Below, in pieces: positions 14,231 through 21,874 of a stretch of 29,347 nt of DNA. The notes beneath the pieces were generated by a model, which saw nothing but the letters and a program-made list of their open reading frames with translations, was not told where the DNA came from and ran no database searches. The position numbers were made by a program, and so were the translations under genes. The stretch covers positions 1 through 29,347 of the forward strand of contig JANRJF010000096.1 of the NCBI GenBank assembly GCA_033764095.1. Direction: 5' to 3'. Every line of letters begins with the position of its first letter. Positions within the stretch are counted from its first letter, which is position 1. The DNA comes from JBDTMT01 sp033764095. Lineage in GTDB: Bacteria; Desulfobacterota; Binatia; HRBIN30; CADEER01.

Positions 14231-15231
14231 AGCGGCCGCGGGTCGCCATCTCGATGGGCGACCCCACCGGCATCGGTCCCGAGGTCACCCTGCGCGCGCT
14301 GCACCGGGGCGGCGCACGACGCGTCCTCACCCCGATCCTGGTCGGCGATCTCGGCGTCTACGCCGACACCGCGGTCAGGCTCGGCCTGACCGCTCGCTTC
14401 ACTGCCTGGCAGCCGGGGGCACCGCTGCCGCGGGTCGGCCTGCCGGTCCGGGTCATCGCGGAGCTGTCCGCCAAGGCGCGTCGGCCCGGCCGCCCGACTG
14501 CCGCCGGCGGGCGCGCCGCGTACGCCGCTATCCTCGAAGCCGTCCGCTTGGTGCAGGGCGGCGCGGCCGATGCGGTCGCCACCGCCCCGATCAACAAAGC
14601 CAATCTCGCCGCCGCCGGCCTGGCGGCCAGCGGCCACACCGAGTTGCTCGCCGAGCTCGCCGGCGGGGTGCCGGTGCGCATGATGATGGCCGGACCGACG
14701 CTGCGAGTGGTGCTGGTCACCACCCACCTGGCGCTGGCCGCCGTGCCGCGCGCCATTCGAACCGCCGCGGTGCTGGACACGCTGCGCATCGCCGACCGCG
14801 CCCTGCGGCAGCGCTTCGGCCTGCGGCGGCCGCGGCTGGCGGTCGCCGGGCTCAACCCGCACGCCGGCGAGCAGGGGCTGTTCGGCGACGAGGAACGGCG
14901 CGCCATTGCCCCCGCCGTCGCCGCGGCGCGCCGCGCCGGCATCGACGCGCGCGGACCGCTCGCTGCCGACAGCGCCTTCCCGCTGGCGCTGCAAGGCAAG
15001 TTCGACGTCGTGATCTGCATGTACCACGACCAGGGGCTGGCGCCGTTCAAGCTTCTCCATTTCGCCGATGGGGTGAACGTCACGCTCGGCCTGCCGTTCG
15101 TGCGCACCTCGCCCGACCACGGGACCGCGCACGACATCGCCGGGCGCGGCATCGCCGACTGGCGCAGTATGTCGGCGGCGCTACAGCTCGCCGCGCAACT
15201 GAGTCGTCGGCGAGCCACCCGCATGGGCTGA
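14227..15231 (+). CDS. pdxA: 4-hydroxythreonine-4-phosphate dehydrogenase
   Basis: A 334-residue PdxA. GTG 14227 overlaps the upstream stop by 4 bp (GTGA), with GGTGGAG upstream. Motifs: MGDPTGIGPE (10-19), SGHTE (136-139 region), and metal-binding His167 (TTHL), His212 (LNPHAGE) and His267 (MYHDQG), matching the three His ligands of the E. coli enzyme. GLPFVRTSPDHGTAHDIAG is near the C-terminus. It oxidises 4-phosphohydroxy-L-threonine with NAD in the DXP-dependent pathway to pyridoxal 5'-phosphate, in the cytoplasm. The surA-pdxA coupling is conserved in Proteobacteria. PLP users nearby include the PLP enzyme at 6.5 kb and the cysteine desulfurase at 27 kb. Confidence 0.97.
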   Translation: MKRPRVAISMGDPTGIGPEVTLRALHRGGARRVLTPILVGDLGVYADTAVRLGLTARFTAWQPGAPLPRVGLPVRVIAELSAKARRPGRPTAAGGRAAYAAILEAVRLVQGGAADAVATAPINKANLAAAGLAASGHTELLAELAGGVPVRMMMAGPTLRVVLVTTHLALAAVPRAIRTAAVLDTLRIADRALRQRFGLRRPRLAVAGLNPHAGEQGLFGDEERRAIAPAVAAARRAGIDARGPLAADSAFPLALQGKFDVVICMYHDQGLAPFKLLHFADGVNVTLGLPFVRTSPDHGTAHDIAGRGIADWRSMSAALQLAAQLSRRRATRMG

Positions 15232-15509
15232 CATGCGATCGGCCGCCGATCGCCATCTGCGTCAAATTATTGACGATTCTCGGGTTCTGGGTTGCGCTGC
15301 CGGAAACGATTGTGGTACCCCAACTGCGCCCTGGGGGACGGGGCACGAAGTGATGGGATGTGATGGAGTGAGGGACGCGACGCCCGTCTTGGCGGGTTCG
15401 TCGCACGAGGTTGGACAGGCGTCGGTCTGTTTCCCGATGCCTCGGCTGTCATGGGGCGCCTTTGGCTCTTCCCCACCCTGGCAGCCGCTGATGCGGGAGG
15501 GAGGAACCT
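15232..15509 (+). promoter_or_regulatory. Intergenic leader of the lytic transglycosylase gene with two hairpins
   Basis: This 278-bp gap has no credible gene. TTGACG at 15270-15275 is a possible -35 element (the -10 is poor) and is part of the inverted repeat GTCAA-atta-TTGAC at 15262-15275. Further down are two hairpins. The first is at 15377-15404 (gcgac/gtcgc outer stem with a bulge, cccg/cggg inner stem). The second is at 15414-15450 (gacag/ctgtc outer, gcgtcgg/ccgatgc inner). GGGAGGGAGG just before ATG 15510 is the ribosome binding site. I could not match the leader to a known riboswitch class. Confidence 0.4.
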
Positions 15510-16943
15510 ATGCGCGCTGCGAATCAGCGACCCTTGGTGGCCCTGGGGATCATCCTCAGTATGTGGGCCCTCGCCGGCTGCTCGAGCTCTCGACGCCCGG
15601 CGCTCAACCCGCGGGGGGCCGATGGTCTGGGGGCCGCCCAGACTTCGGCTGCCGGTCAGGCACAGCCAGCTGACACGGCAGCCACCGGCCACGCGTCGTC
15701 CTCGGCGGATCTAGAGGTCGAGCACCCACGCGTGCAGGACCTGGTCGCCGAGTACCAGACCAGCCGTCGCGACACGATCGAACGGGCCCTCGAGCGCGGC
15801 AGCCGCTACGTGCCGGGCATGAAGGCCGCCCTGGCCGAGGCCGGCGTGCCGCAGGAATTCGCCTACGGCGTGCCGATCGTCGAGAGCGGCTACAGCCTGA
15901 AGGCGACCTCGCACGCCGGAGCGGTCGGCCCGTGGCAGTTCATCCGCGCCACCGGCCAGCGCTACGGCCTGCGCATCGACGGCTACGTCGACGAGCGCCG
16001 CGACCCGGAGAAGGCGACCCGCGCCGCCGCCCGCTACCTGCGCGACCTGTACGACCGCTTCGGCGACTGGCACCTGGCGCTCGCCGCCTACAACACCGGC
16101 GAGGGCAACATCGAGCGCATCAAGGGCCGCGGGTGCGAGGATTTCTGGGAGATGCGCGAGCGCGGCCTGCTGCACTCGGAAACCTCCGAGTACGTGCCCA
16201 AGGTCATTGCCGCGATGGAAGTGGTCCGCTCCGCCGACGAGAGCGGCATCTACGTCCCCACCGGACAGCCGGATCCGGTCGACGTCGTCGACGTGATGCG
16301 GCCGATCTCGCTGCGTGCCGTCGCGCAACTCTGCGGCAGCGACGAGGACACCATCCAGGAGCTCAATCCGGCGCTGAAGCGCGGGGTCGTACCGCCGGAC
16401 GGCTACCAGGTGCGGCTGCCGCAGGGCACCCGCGAGCAGTTCGAGGTGGCGCTGGCGACCTATCGCGAGCCGGCCCCGGTGCTCCGCGACTTCGACGACG
16501 CGCCCGCCCGCGGCGGCGCGCACACCGTGCGGCGCGGTGACACCCTGGCGCGCATCGCGCGCCGCTACGGCGTGTCGCTGCAGTCGCTGATGCGCGCCAA
16601 CGGCATGCGCAAGGCGCGCGGCCTGCAGGCCGGCCAGCGCCTCGCCATCCCGGGTAGTGCGCCGAGCCGCAGCCGGACCGTCGCCACGCGGACCACCAAG
16701 CGCGCCACGGCCGTGCAGGCGACGCGATCCGCCAACCGCAACCGGGTCAGCGCCAGCGCGCCGCGCCCGCGCACCCGCGCCGTCGCCCCCGCCGCGCCAG
16801 CCCGCTCGCGCAAAGGCACCACGGCGTCGGCCAACCCGGCGCGCAGCCGCACCAAGGCCGCGGCGGTCGCCCCGGCCAAGTCGTCGAACGGCCGCAGCCG
16901 CGTCGCCGCGGCGCCGCCGCGCAAGCGCAGCCGCGTCGATTGA
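15510..16943 (+). CDS. MltD-like lytic transglycosylase lipoprotein with LysM and basic tail
   Basis: A 477-residue lipoprotein. The lipobox LAGC gives Cys24. A GH23/SLT domain (about 95-225) has catalytic Glu125 in PIVESGYS, followed by SHAGAVGPWQFI and AYNTGEGNI, the MltD-type signatures. A middle region (about 250-320) includes a degenerate LysM-like segment (LRAVAQLCGSDEDTIQELNPALKRG). A clear LysM lies at about 338-382 (HTVRRGDTLARIARRYGVS). Residues about 383-477 are an unusual Arg/Lys/Ala/Pro/Ser-rich, strongly basic tail resembling histone H1 tails. The enzyme cleaves peptidoglycan glycan strands to 1,6-anhydro-muropeptides at the cell envelope. The basic tail might bind acidic polymers such as LPS or DNA. 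It is followed by a strong hairpin. Confidence 0.9.
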   Translation: MRAANQRPLVALGIILSMWALAGCSSSRRPALNPRGADGLGAAQTSAAGQAQPADTAATGHASSSADLEVEHPRVQDLVAEYQTSRRDTIERALERGSRYVPGMKAALAEAGVPQEFAYGVPIVESGYSLKATSHAGAVGPWQFIRATGQRYGLRIDGYVDERRDPEKATRAAARYLRDLYDRFGDWHLALAAYNTGEGNIERIKGRGCEDFWEMRERGLLHSETSEYVPKVIAAMEVVRSADESGIYVPTGQPDPVDVVDVMRPISLRAVAQLCGSDEDTIQELNPALKRGVVPPDGYQVRLPQGTREQFEVALATYREPAPVLRDFDDAPARGGAHTVRRGDTLARIARRYGVSLQSLMRANGMRKARGLQAGQRLAIPGSAPSRSRTVATRTTKRATAVQATRSANRNRVSASAPRPRTRAVAPAAPARSRKGTTASANPARSRTKAAAVAPAKSSNGRSRVAAAPPRKRSRVD

Positions 16944-16950
16944 GCCTCTC

Positions 16951-16983
16951 GCGCGGCGCGCCGGTCGAGCCGGCGCGCCGCGC
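16951..16983 (+). terminator. Strong GC hairpin after the lytic transglycosylase gene
   Basis: gcgcggcgcgccgg (16951-16964) and its perfect complement (16970-16983) form a 14-bp stem with loop TCGAG, eight bases after the stop codon. No T-run follows, as is common in very GC-rich genomes. A factor-independent-like terminator or 3' stabiliser is likely. Confidence 0.65.
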
Positions 16984-16993
16984 CCCACCGCCC

Positions 16994-17056
16994 GGCAGGC
17001 ACTGCGGCAGCGTGCGCCGCGCCTGCCTTGACACACCCCACCCCCTCGCATAGCGA
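16994..17056 (+). promoter_or_regulatory. Candidate promoter and inverted repeat upstream of sat
   Basis: TTGACA at 17028-17033 is a perfect -35 hexamer. TAGCGA at 17051-17056, 17 bp downstream, is a weak -10. Immediately upstream, ggcaggc (16994-17000) and gcctgcc (17021-17027) form an inverted repeat abutting the -35, which could be an operator. It sits 73 bp before the sat start codon. Confidence 0.45.
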
Positions 17057-17129
17057 TCGTCGAATTCGCTTCGCCCCCGCGGCAGCGCTCTGTTCGCCGC
17101 GCAGCACACCACACTGAGGAGCTCGACCC

Positions 17130-18383
17130 ATGCCCGATCTCGTTCCGGTTCACGGCGGCCTTGAAGCGCCGGTTTCGCGCACCCTGCCGCTGTCGCGCCG
17201 CCAGGCGTTCCTCGCCGAGACGGCGAAGCTGCCGCGCATCGAGATGACGCGCGCCGACCTGGCGACCGTCTACCGCATCGCCGACGGCACGCTGTCGCCG
17301 CTCACCGGACCGATGGACGAGGCGACCTGGCACCGCGTGCTCGACACCGACACGATCGAGAGCGGTTTCCGCAGCTACGCCTGGACGGCGCCGATCTCCT
17401 TCCCGGTCACCGACGACGAGGCGAAGAAGCTGAAGGTCGGTCAGCTCGCCGCGCTCACCTTCGAGGGCGCGATCGTCGGCGCCCTGCGGGTCAGCAGCGT
17501 CTTCGACTGGGACAAGGCCAAGCACGTCGAGAAGTTCTACGGTACCGCGCGCACCGACCACCCGGGCGGCCACGTGGTCATGGACGACCCGCGCGGCAAG
17601 CTGGTCGGCGGCGAGCTGACCGCGCTGCCGCAGCAGCTCGATCCGCAGTACGGCCAGTTCATCCTGACGCCGCGCCAGATGCGCACGCTGATCGCCGAAC
17701 GCCGCTGGGAGCGCGCCCTCGCCTTCCAGACCCGCAACCCGCTGCACCGCGCGCACGAGTACGCGCTGGTCGCCGGCGTCGAGCAGCTCACCCGCCTCGG
17801 CTACTTCGCCGGCGTGGTGCTCAACCCACTGGTCGGCGAGCTGAAGGGCGACGACGTCCCCGCCAGCGTGCGCATGCAGTGCTACCGCGCGCTGCGCGAC
17901 CAGTCGCTGCTCGGCCAGGGCGACAAGGACGAGGCGCTGTGGACCGCGCGCGGCTACGACCTGCCGGAGGTCTTCGAGCTGGTCGGCCTCGACATCAAGA
18001 TGCTGTACGGCGGCCCGAAGGAAGCGGTGATGCACGGCATCTACCGCCAGAACCTCGGCTTCACCGACATCGTCATCGGCCGCAAGCACGCCGACGCGCC
18101 GTACGACGACGGCAAGGCGATCTGGGGCGACTTCGACGCGCAGGAGATCTTCTCCAACCTGAGCGGCGCGCTGCAGATCCGCCCCTGCAACATCGGCTTC
18201 GCCGCCTACTACGACAGCGTCAAGCGCGTCGATCTGATGGACAACCACCCGGACGAGAAGCCGGTGGTGATCTCCGGCTCGAAGGTGCGCGAGGCGCTGA
18301 CCAGCGGCGAGCGCCCCGATCCCCGCATCCTGCGCCCCGAGATCGCCGACATCCTGATCGACTACTACCGCTCCAAGTCCTGA
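17130..18383 (+). CDS. sat: Sulfate adenylyltransferase (ATP sulfurylase)
   Basis: A 417-residue homo-oligomeric ATP sulfurylase. GAGGAG precedes ATG 17130. The PUA-like N-domain (about 20-175) is followed by the catalytic domain with QTRNPLHRAHEY: Q200, R202 and the HxxH pair H206/H209. Further motifs are GRKHADAPYDD and the C-terminal ISGSKVREAL. It makes adenosine 5'-phosphosulfate and pyrophosphate from ATP and sulfate, or the reverse. No APS kinase, APS reductase or aprAB gene is adjacent, so whether it serves assimilation, dissimilation or sulfur oxidation cannot be told here. It has its own candidate promoter and a short hairpin at its 3' end. Confidence 0.96.
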   Translation: MPDLVPVHGGLEAPVSRTLPLSRRQAFLAETAKLPRIEMTRADLATVYRIADGTLSPLTGPMDEATWHRVLDTDTIESGFRSYAWTAPISFPVTDDEAKKLKVGQLAALTFEGAIVGALRVSSVFDWDKAKHVEKFYGTARTDHPGGHVVMDDPRGKLVGGELTALPQQLDPQYGQFILTPRQMRTLIAERRWERALAFQTRNPLHRAHEYALVAGVEQLTRLGYFAGVVLNPLVGELKGDDVPASVRMQCYRALRDQSLLGQGDKDEALWTARGYDLPEVFELVGLDIKMLYGGPKEAVMHGIYRQNLGFTDIVIGRKHADAPYDDGKAIWGDFDAQEIFSNLSGALQIRPCNIGFAAYYDSVKRVDLMDNHPDEKPVVISGSKVREALTSGERPDPRILRPEIADILIDYYRSKS

Positions 18384-18400
18384 GCGCGCATCGCGCGCTC
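18382..18400 (+). terminator. Hairpin overlapping the sat stop codon
   Basis: gagcgcgc (18382-18389) and gcgcgctc (18393-18400) pair perfectly around an ATC loop. The stem begins within the TGA stop. No T-run follows. It may protect the 3' end or aid termination. Confidence 0.5.
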
Positions 18401-18460
18401 GCGTGAGAACCCCCTCCCCCGCCCAGCGTGAGAATTCCCTCCCCCGCCCTGCGGGGGAGG
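18401..18460. repeat. Direct repeat and hairpin of the CCCTCCCCC type
   Basis: Two 24-bp direct copies beginning gcgtgagaa and ending ccctcccccgccc lie at 18401-18424 and 18426-18449 (22 of 24 identical). The second leads into cctcccccgc (18438-18447 region) pairing with gcgggggagg (up to 18460). The element resembles a dispersed intergenic repeat of GC-rich bacteria and fills most of the sat to sulfatase-like gap. Confidence 0.75.
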
Positions 18461-18486
18461 GCTAGGGTGGGGGCCGGCGCCTGCCG

Positions 18487-19308
18487 ATGCCGCGCAACCA
18501 CTACCTGCTCATCATCCTCGACAGCTGTCGCTTCGACAGCTTCGTCGCCGCCGCCCCGACGGCGTTCACGCGGCTCGGCCCGCTCGAACGACGCTGGAGC
18601 TGGGCGTCGTGGACCTCGCCCTCGCACTTCAACCTGCTGATGGGCCTGTTGCCGCACGCCAGTCCGCGGCACGTGCACGCCTCGGAGTCCTACAAGCGCG
18701 ACTTCGCCAGGTACGCCGAGCGGCTCGGCGTCGACGGCGTCGCCTTCAAGGATCTGCTGCCGTCGCTGTGGCTGCCGACGCTGCTCAAGCGCCGCCTCGG
18801 CTACCGTACCTACGCGCTCACCTCGCTGCCGGTGCTCAATCCGGCGACGCCGCTGGCGCGCGACTTCGACGCCTTCACGCTCATGCCGACGCACAACGAC
18901 ATGGCGGCGATGTTCGAGCGCCTGCAGTTCGACGGCGAGGGCCCTAGCTTTCACCTCCTGAACGTCGGCGAGACCCACTACCCGTTCGCGCTGCCGAGCG
19001 AGGATCCGAGCCAGTGGCCGCGCCTCGCCGGCCTGCACGGCACGCTGCAACGGCTCGACGATCCCGCCGCCGAGCCGCGGCCGTTCAACCAGCCGGAGCT
19101 CGACGCCCTGCGCGCGCGGCAGATCGAGGCGGTGCGCTACCTCGACGGCGTCTTCGCCCGCCTCGCCGACCTGGTGCCGCCCAACACCTACGTCACCGTC
19201 ACCGCCGATCACGGCGAGCTGTTCGGCGAGGACGGCTATTTCGGCCACGGCCCGATCCAGCACGACAAGGTCTTCGAGGTGCCGTTCCTCGAAGGCCGCC
19301 TGCGCTGA
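18487..19308 (+). CDS. Small sulfatase / alkaline phosphatase-superfamily protein
   Basis: A 273-residue protein of the alkaline phosphatase superfamily, sulfatase branch. Metal-binding LDSCRFDSF (11-19, Asp12) lies at the N-terminus. The nucleophile segment WTSPSH (42-47) aligns with the sulfatase C-x-P-S-R motif: Thr43 stands in the formylglycine-forming Cys position and His47 in the Arg position, as in phospho-transferases that use Thr. The metal site continues with TADHGE (Asp241, His242), then GHG (254) and QHDK (259). The frame ends soon after, at VPFLEGRLR, shorter than typical sulfatases. There is no signal peptide or membrane segment, so it is probably cytoplasmic. It follows sat, but with a repeat-filled gap and no proof of a shared pathway. 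A phosphoesterase or phosphotransferase role is as likely as sulfatase. Confidence 0.75.
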   Translation: MPRNHYLLIILDSCRFDSFVAAAPTAFTRLGPLERRWSWASWTSPSHFNLLMGLLPHASPRHVHASESYKRDFARYAERLGVDGVAFKDLLPSLWLPTLLKRRLGYRTYALTSLPVLNPATPLARDFDAFTLMPTHNDMAAMFERLQFDGEGPSFHLLNVGETHYPFALPSEDPSQWPRLAGLHGTLQRLDDPAAEPRPFNQPELDALRARQIEAVRYLDGVFARLADLVPPNTYVTVTADHGELFGEDGYFGHGPIQHDKVFEVPFLEGRLR

Positions 19309-19360
19309 TCCGTACCGCTTCCACGTTGTCGCCCCGGCGGGCGTTCGGTAAGGTCCGCCA

Positions 19361-20356
19361 ATGCTGGCGCGCCGACTCCTGCTGCTCTCGTTGGTCCTGT
19401 TCACCGCGTGCTCGCGCAGCGAGCCGAGCGCCGCGCCGGCGGCGAGCGGTAGTCCCGCTGCGTTCAAGGTCGCGCTGCTCAGCCCCGGTCCGATCAGCGA
19501 CGCCGGCTGGAACGCGCTCGCCTACGAAGGGCTGCTCGCCATCCGCGATCAGCTCGGCGCCGAGATCGCGCAGGTCGAGGTGAAGAACCCCGGCCAGTTC
19601 GAGGACGCCTTCCGCGACTTCGCGCGGCGCGGCTTCACCCTGGTCTTCGGCCATGGCTTCGAGTTCCAGGACGCCGCCGCCGCGGTGGCGCCCGACTTCC
19701 CCAACACCGTCTTCATCACCACCTCCGGCAACACCGTGCGGCCGAATGTCGCGCCGCTGCGCTTCATGCTGGAGGAGGCGACCTACCTGGAGGGCATGCT
19801 CGCCGCCGGGATGTCGAAGTCCGGCAAGTCCGGCGCCGTCGGCGGCATGGCGATCCCATCGGTGAAGAGCACGATCATGGCGTACGAGGCCGGCACCAAG
19901 GTCGCGAACCCGAACTTCCAGGTGCTGGTCAGCTACGTCGGCAACTGGGACGACGTCGGCGCCGCCAAGGAAGCCGCGCTGGCGCAGGTGCAGCAGGGCG
20001 CCGACTTCCTCTTCCACAACGCCGACGCCGCCGGCCTCGGCGTCTTTCAGGCGGCGCAGCAGTCCAAGGTCTTCGCCTTCGGCGCCAACAAGAACCAGAA
20101 CGACGTCGCCCCCGACGTGGTGCTGGCGAGCGCGGTGATCGACATCCCGAAGGGCTTCCTCACCGTCGCGCGGCAGGTGAAGGACCACACCTTCGTCGCC
20201 AAGATCGAAACCCTGACGATGCGCGACGGGGTCATCTCGTTCGTCTACAACCCGGCACTGGTCAGCCGCATTCCGGCGGATGTGAAGGCGAAGGTCGACG
20301 CCGCGCAGCAGGCGATCCTCGCCGGCACCCTGCAAGTCCCCGCCCTCGAGTTCTGA
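19361..20356 (+). CDS. BMP/PnrA-family ABC importer substrate-binding lipoprotein
   Basis: A 331-residue lipoprotein. AAGGT lies eight bases before ATG 19361; the lipobox LFTAC gives Cys17. The family opening FKVALLSPGPISDAGWNALAYEGL (35-58 region) and VFGHGFEFQDAAAAVAPDFP, then GADFLFHNADAAGLGVFQAA, are typical of basic membrane protein / PnrA proteins that bind purine nucleosides in the periplasm. It is followed nine bases later by the ATPase gene, and two permeases complete the set. By family precedent (PnrA of Treponema, nupNOPQ of Bacillus) the cargo is probably nucleosides, though some relatives bind autoinducers or other small molecules. Confidence 0.92.
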   Translation: MLARRLLLLSLVLFTACSRSEPSAAPAASGSPAAFKVALLSPGPISDAGWNALAYEGLLAIRDQLGAEIAQVEVKNPGQFEDAFRDFARRGFTLVFGHGFEFQDAAAAVAPDFPNTVFITTSGNTVRPNVAPLRFMLEEATYLEGMLAAGMSKSGKSGAVGGMAIPSVKSTIMAYEAGTKVANPNFQVLVSYVGNWDDVGAAKEAALAQVQQGADFLFHNADAAGLGVFQAAQQSKVFAFGANKNQNDVAPDVVLASAVIDIPKGFLTVARQVKDHTFVAKIETLTMRDGVISFVYNPALVSRIPADVKAKVDAAQQAILAGTLQVPALEF

Positions 20357-20365
20357 CCAGCACCC

Positions 20366-21874
20366 GTGGCGCCGCTCCTCTCGCTGCACAGCGTCGCCAA
20401 GCGCTTCGGCGCGTTGCAGGCACTGTCGGCCGTGACGCTCGACGTCGCGGCGGGCGAGATCCAGGCGGTACTGGGTGAGAACGGCGCCGGCAAGTCGACG
20501 CTGATGAAGGTCATCTACGGCCTGCAGACACCCGACGCCGGCGCCATCACCTGGGACGGCAAGCGGGTACGCTTCGCCAGCGCGCTCGATGCGCGCCGCG
20601 CCGGCATCGGCATGGTGCACCAGGAGTTCGCGCTGGTGGACGCGCTGTCGGTCGCCGAGAACCTCGCCCTCAGCCTCGCCCGGCCGGGCGAATGGCGCTG
20701 GCGTCCGGCGGAGGTGCAATTGGCGGCGCGCCAGCTCGCCGATGACGTCGGCCTGCAACTCGGCGATCTCTCCGCGCCGGTCGGCGGCCTGCCGGTCGGC
20801 ACCCGACAGCGCATCGAGATCGTCAAGGCGCTCGCCGGGCACACCCGGCTGCTCATCCTCGACGAGCCGACCGCCGTGTTGACGCCGGACGAGGTGGCGC
20901 AACTGTTCACCGTGCTCGATCGCCTGCGCCGTGCCGGCACGGCGGTGTTGTTCATCACCCACAAGCTCGGCGAGGTGATGGCGATCGCCGACCGCATCAC
21001 CGTCATGCGCCGCGGCCGCGTCGTCGCCCGCGTCGCGCGGCACGCGGTGGACGAGGCCGAGTTGGCGCGCCTGATGGTCGGCCCGCTGGCCGCGGACAAC
21101 CCGCCAGGCGAGGCGCCGCAGGATGCGACAGTGCAGTTGGAGCTGGACGCGGTCACCGTTGCCCACAGTTACGGCCCACCGCGTCTCGACCGCCTCGCGC
21201 TGCAGGTGCGCGGCGGCGAGATGCTCGGCATCGCCGGGGTCGACGGCAACGGTCAGTTCGAGCTCTTTGAGCTGCTCGCCGGCCTGCGCCCCCCGACGTC
21301 CGGAATCGTCCGCATCGGCGGCGCGCCGGTGACCGTCTTTGAACCGGCGGCGCTGCTCGCCGCCGGCGTCGCCTGCATTCCACCCGACCGCCAGCGCGAG
21401 GGCGTGGTCGGGGCGATGAGTGTCGCCGACAACGCCGTGCTCAACGTCCGCCTGCTCCGGCGCGCCGGCGCCCGCCTGTTGCACCCGTCGGCGCTGCGCG
21501 CCGACGCGGCGCGCATGGTCGCTGCGTATGCGATCAAGCCCGGCGATCTCGACGCACCGGCGCGCAGTCTGTCGGGCGGCAATCTGCAGAAGCTGATCGT
21601 CGCGCGCGCCCTGGCGCTGGCGCCGCGCGTGCTGGTGGCGGTGAACCCAACCCGCGGGCTCGATCTCGCCGCCGCGCAGGCGGTCTACGCGGCGCTCGAC
21701 GCGGCGCTGGCGCGCGGCGCGGCGGTGCTGCTGATCTCCACCGAGCTCGACGAGATCGTCGCGCGCGCGCATCGCGTCGCGGTGCTGTATCGGGGTCGGC
21801 TGAGCGCGCCGCTGACCCGCCCCTTCCCACTCGCACGGCTCGGCGCGATGCTGGCCGGCAGCGAGGCGGCGTGA
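20366..21874 (+). CDS. ABC importer ATPase with two ABC domains (nucleoside/sugar type)
   Basis: A 502-residue ATPase starting at GTG 20366. First ABC domain: Walker A GENGAGKST (37-45), Walker B LLILDEP with Asp166/Glu167. The signature region reads LPVGTRQRIEIVKAL, the usual form for this family. Second domain: degenerate Walker A GVDGNGQ (291-297, no Lys), signature LSGGNLQKLIVARAL and VNPTRGLD in the Walker B region. One catalytic and one degenerate site in tandem is normal for YufO/RbsA-type ATPases. It overlaps the first permease gene by 4 bp (GTGA). Confidence 0.95.
   Translation: MAPLLSLHSVAKRFGALQALSAVTLDVAAGEIQAVLGENGAGKSTLMKVIYGLQTPDAGAITWDGKRVRFASALDARRAGIGMVHQEFALVDALSVAENLALSLARPGEWRWRPAEVQLAARQLADDVGLQLGDLSAPVGGLPVGTRQRIEIVKALAGHTRLLILDEPTAVLTPDEVAQLFTVLDRLRRAGTAVLFITHKLGEVMAIADRITVMRRGRVVARVARHAVDEAELARLMVGPLAADNPPGEAPQDATVQLELDAVTVAHSYGPPRLDRLALQVRGGEMLGIAGVDGNGQFELFELLAGLRPPTSGIVRIGGAPVTVFEPAALLAAGVACIPPDRQREGVVGAMSVADNAVLNVRLLRRAGARLLHPSALRADAARMVAAYAIKPGDLDAPARSLSGGNLQKLIVARALALAPRVLVAVNPTRGLDLAAAQAVYAALDAALARGAAVLLISTELDEIVARAHRVAVLYRGRLSAPLTRPFPLARLGAMLAGSEAA

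Noticed and set aside
15232..15509. Known cyclic-dinucleotide riboswitch in the transglycosylase leader
   Set aside because: A GGGGGAC segment and a GGGACGC segment occur, but the conserved partner motifs of the c-di-AMP and c-di-GMP-I classes are missing or in the wrong order.
15711..18248. An 845-codon minus-strand frame opposite the lytic transglycosylase and sat
   Set aside because: Shadow of two clear genes, low-complexity translation.
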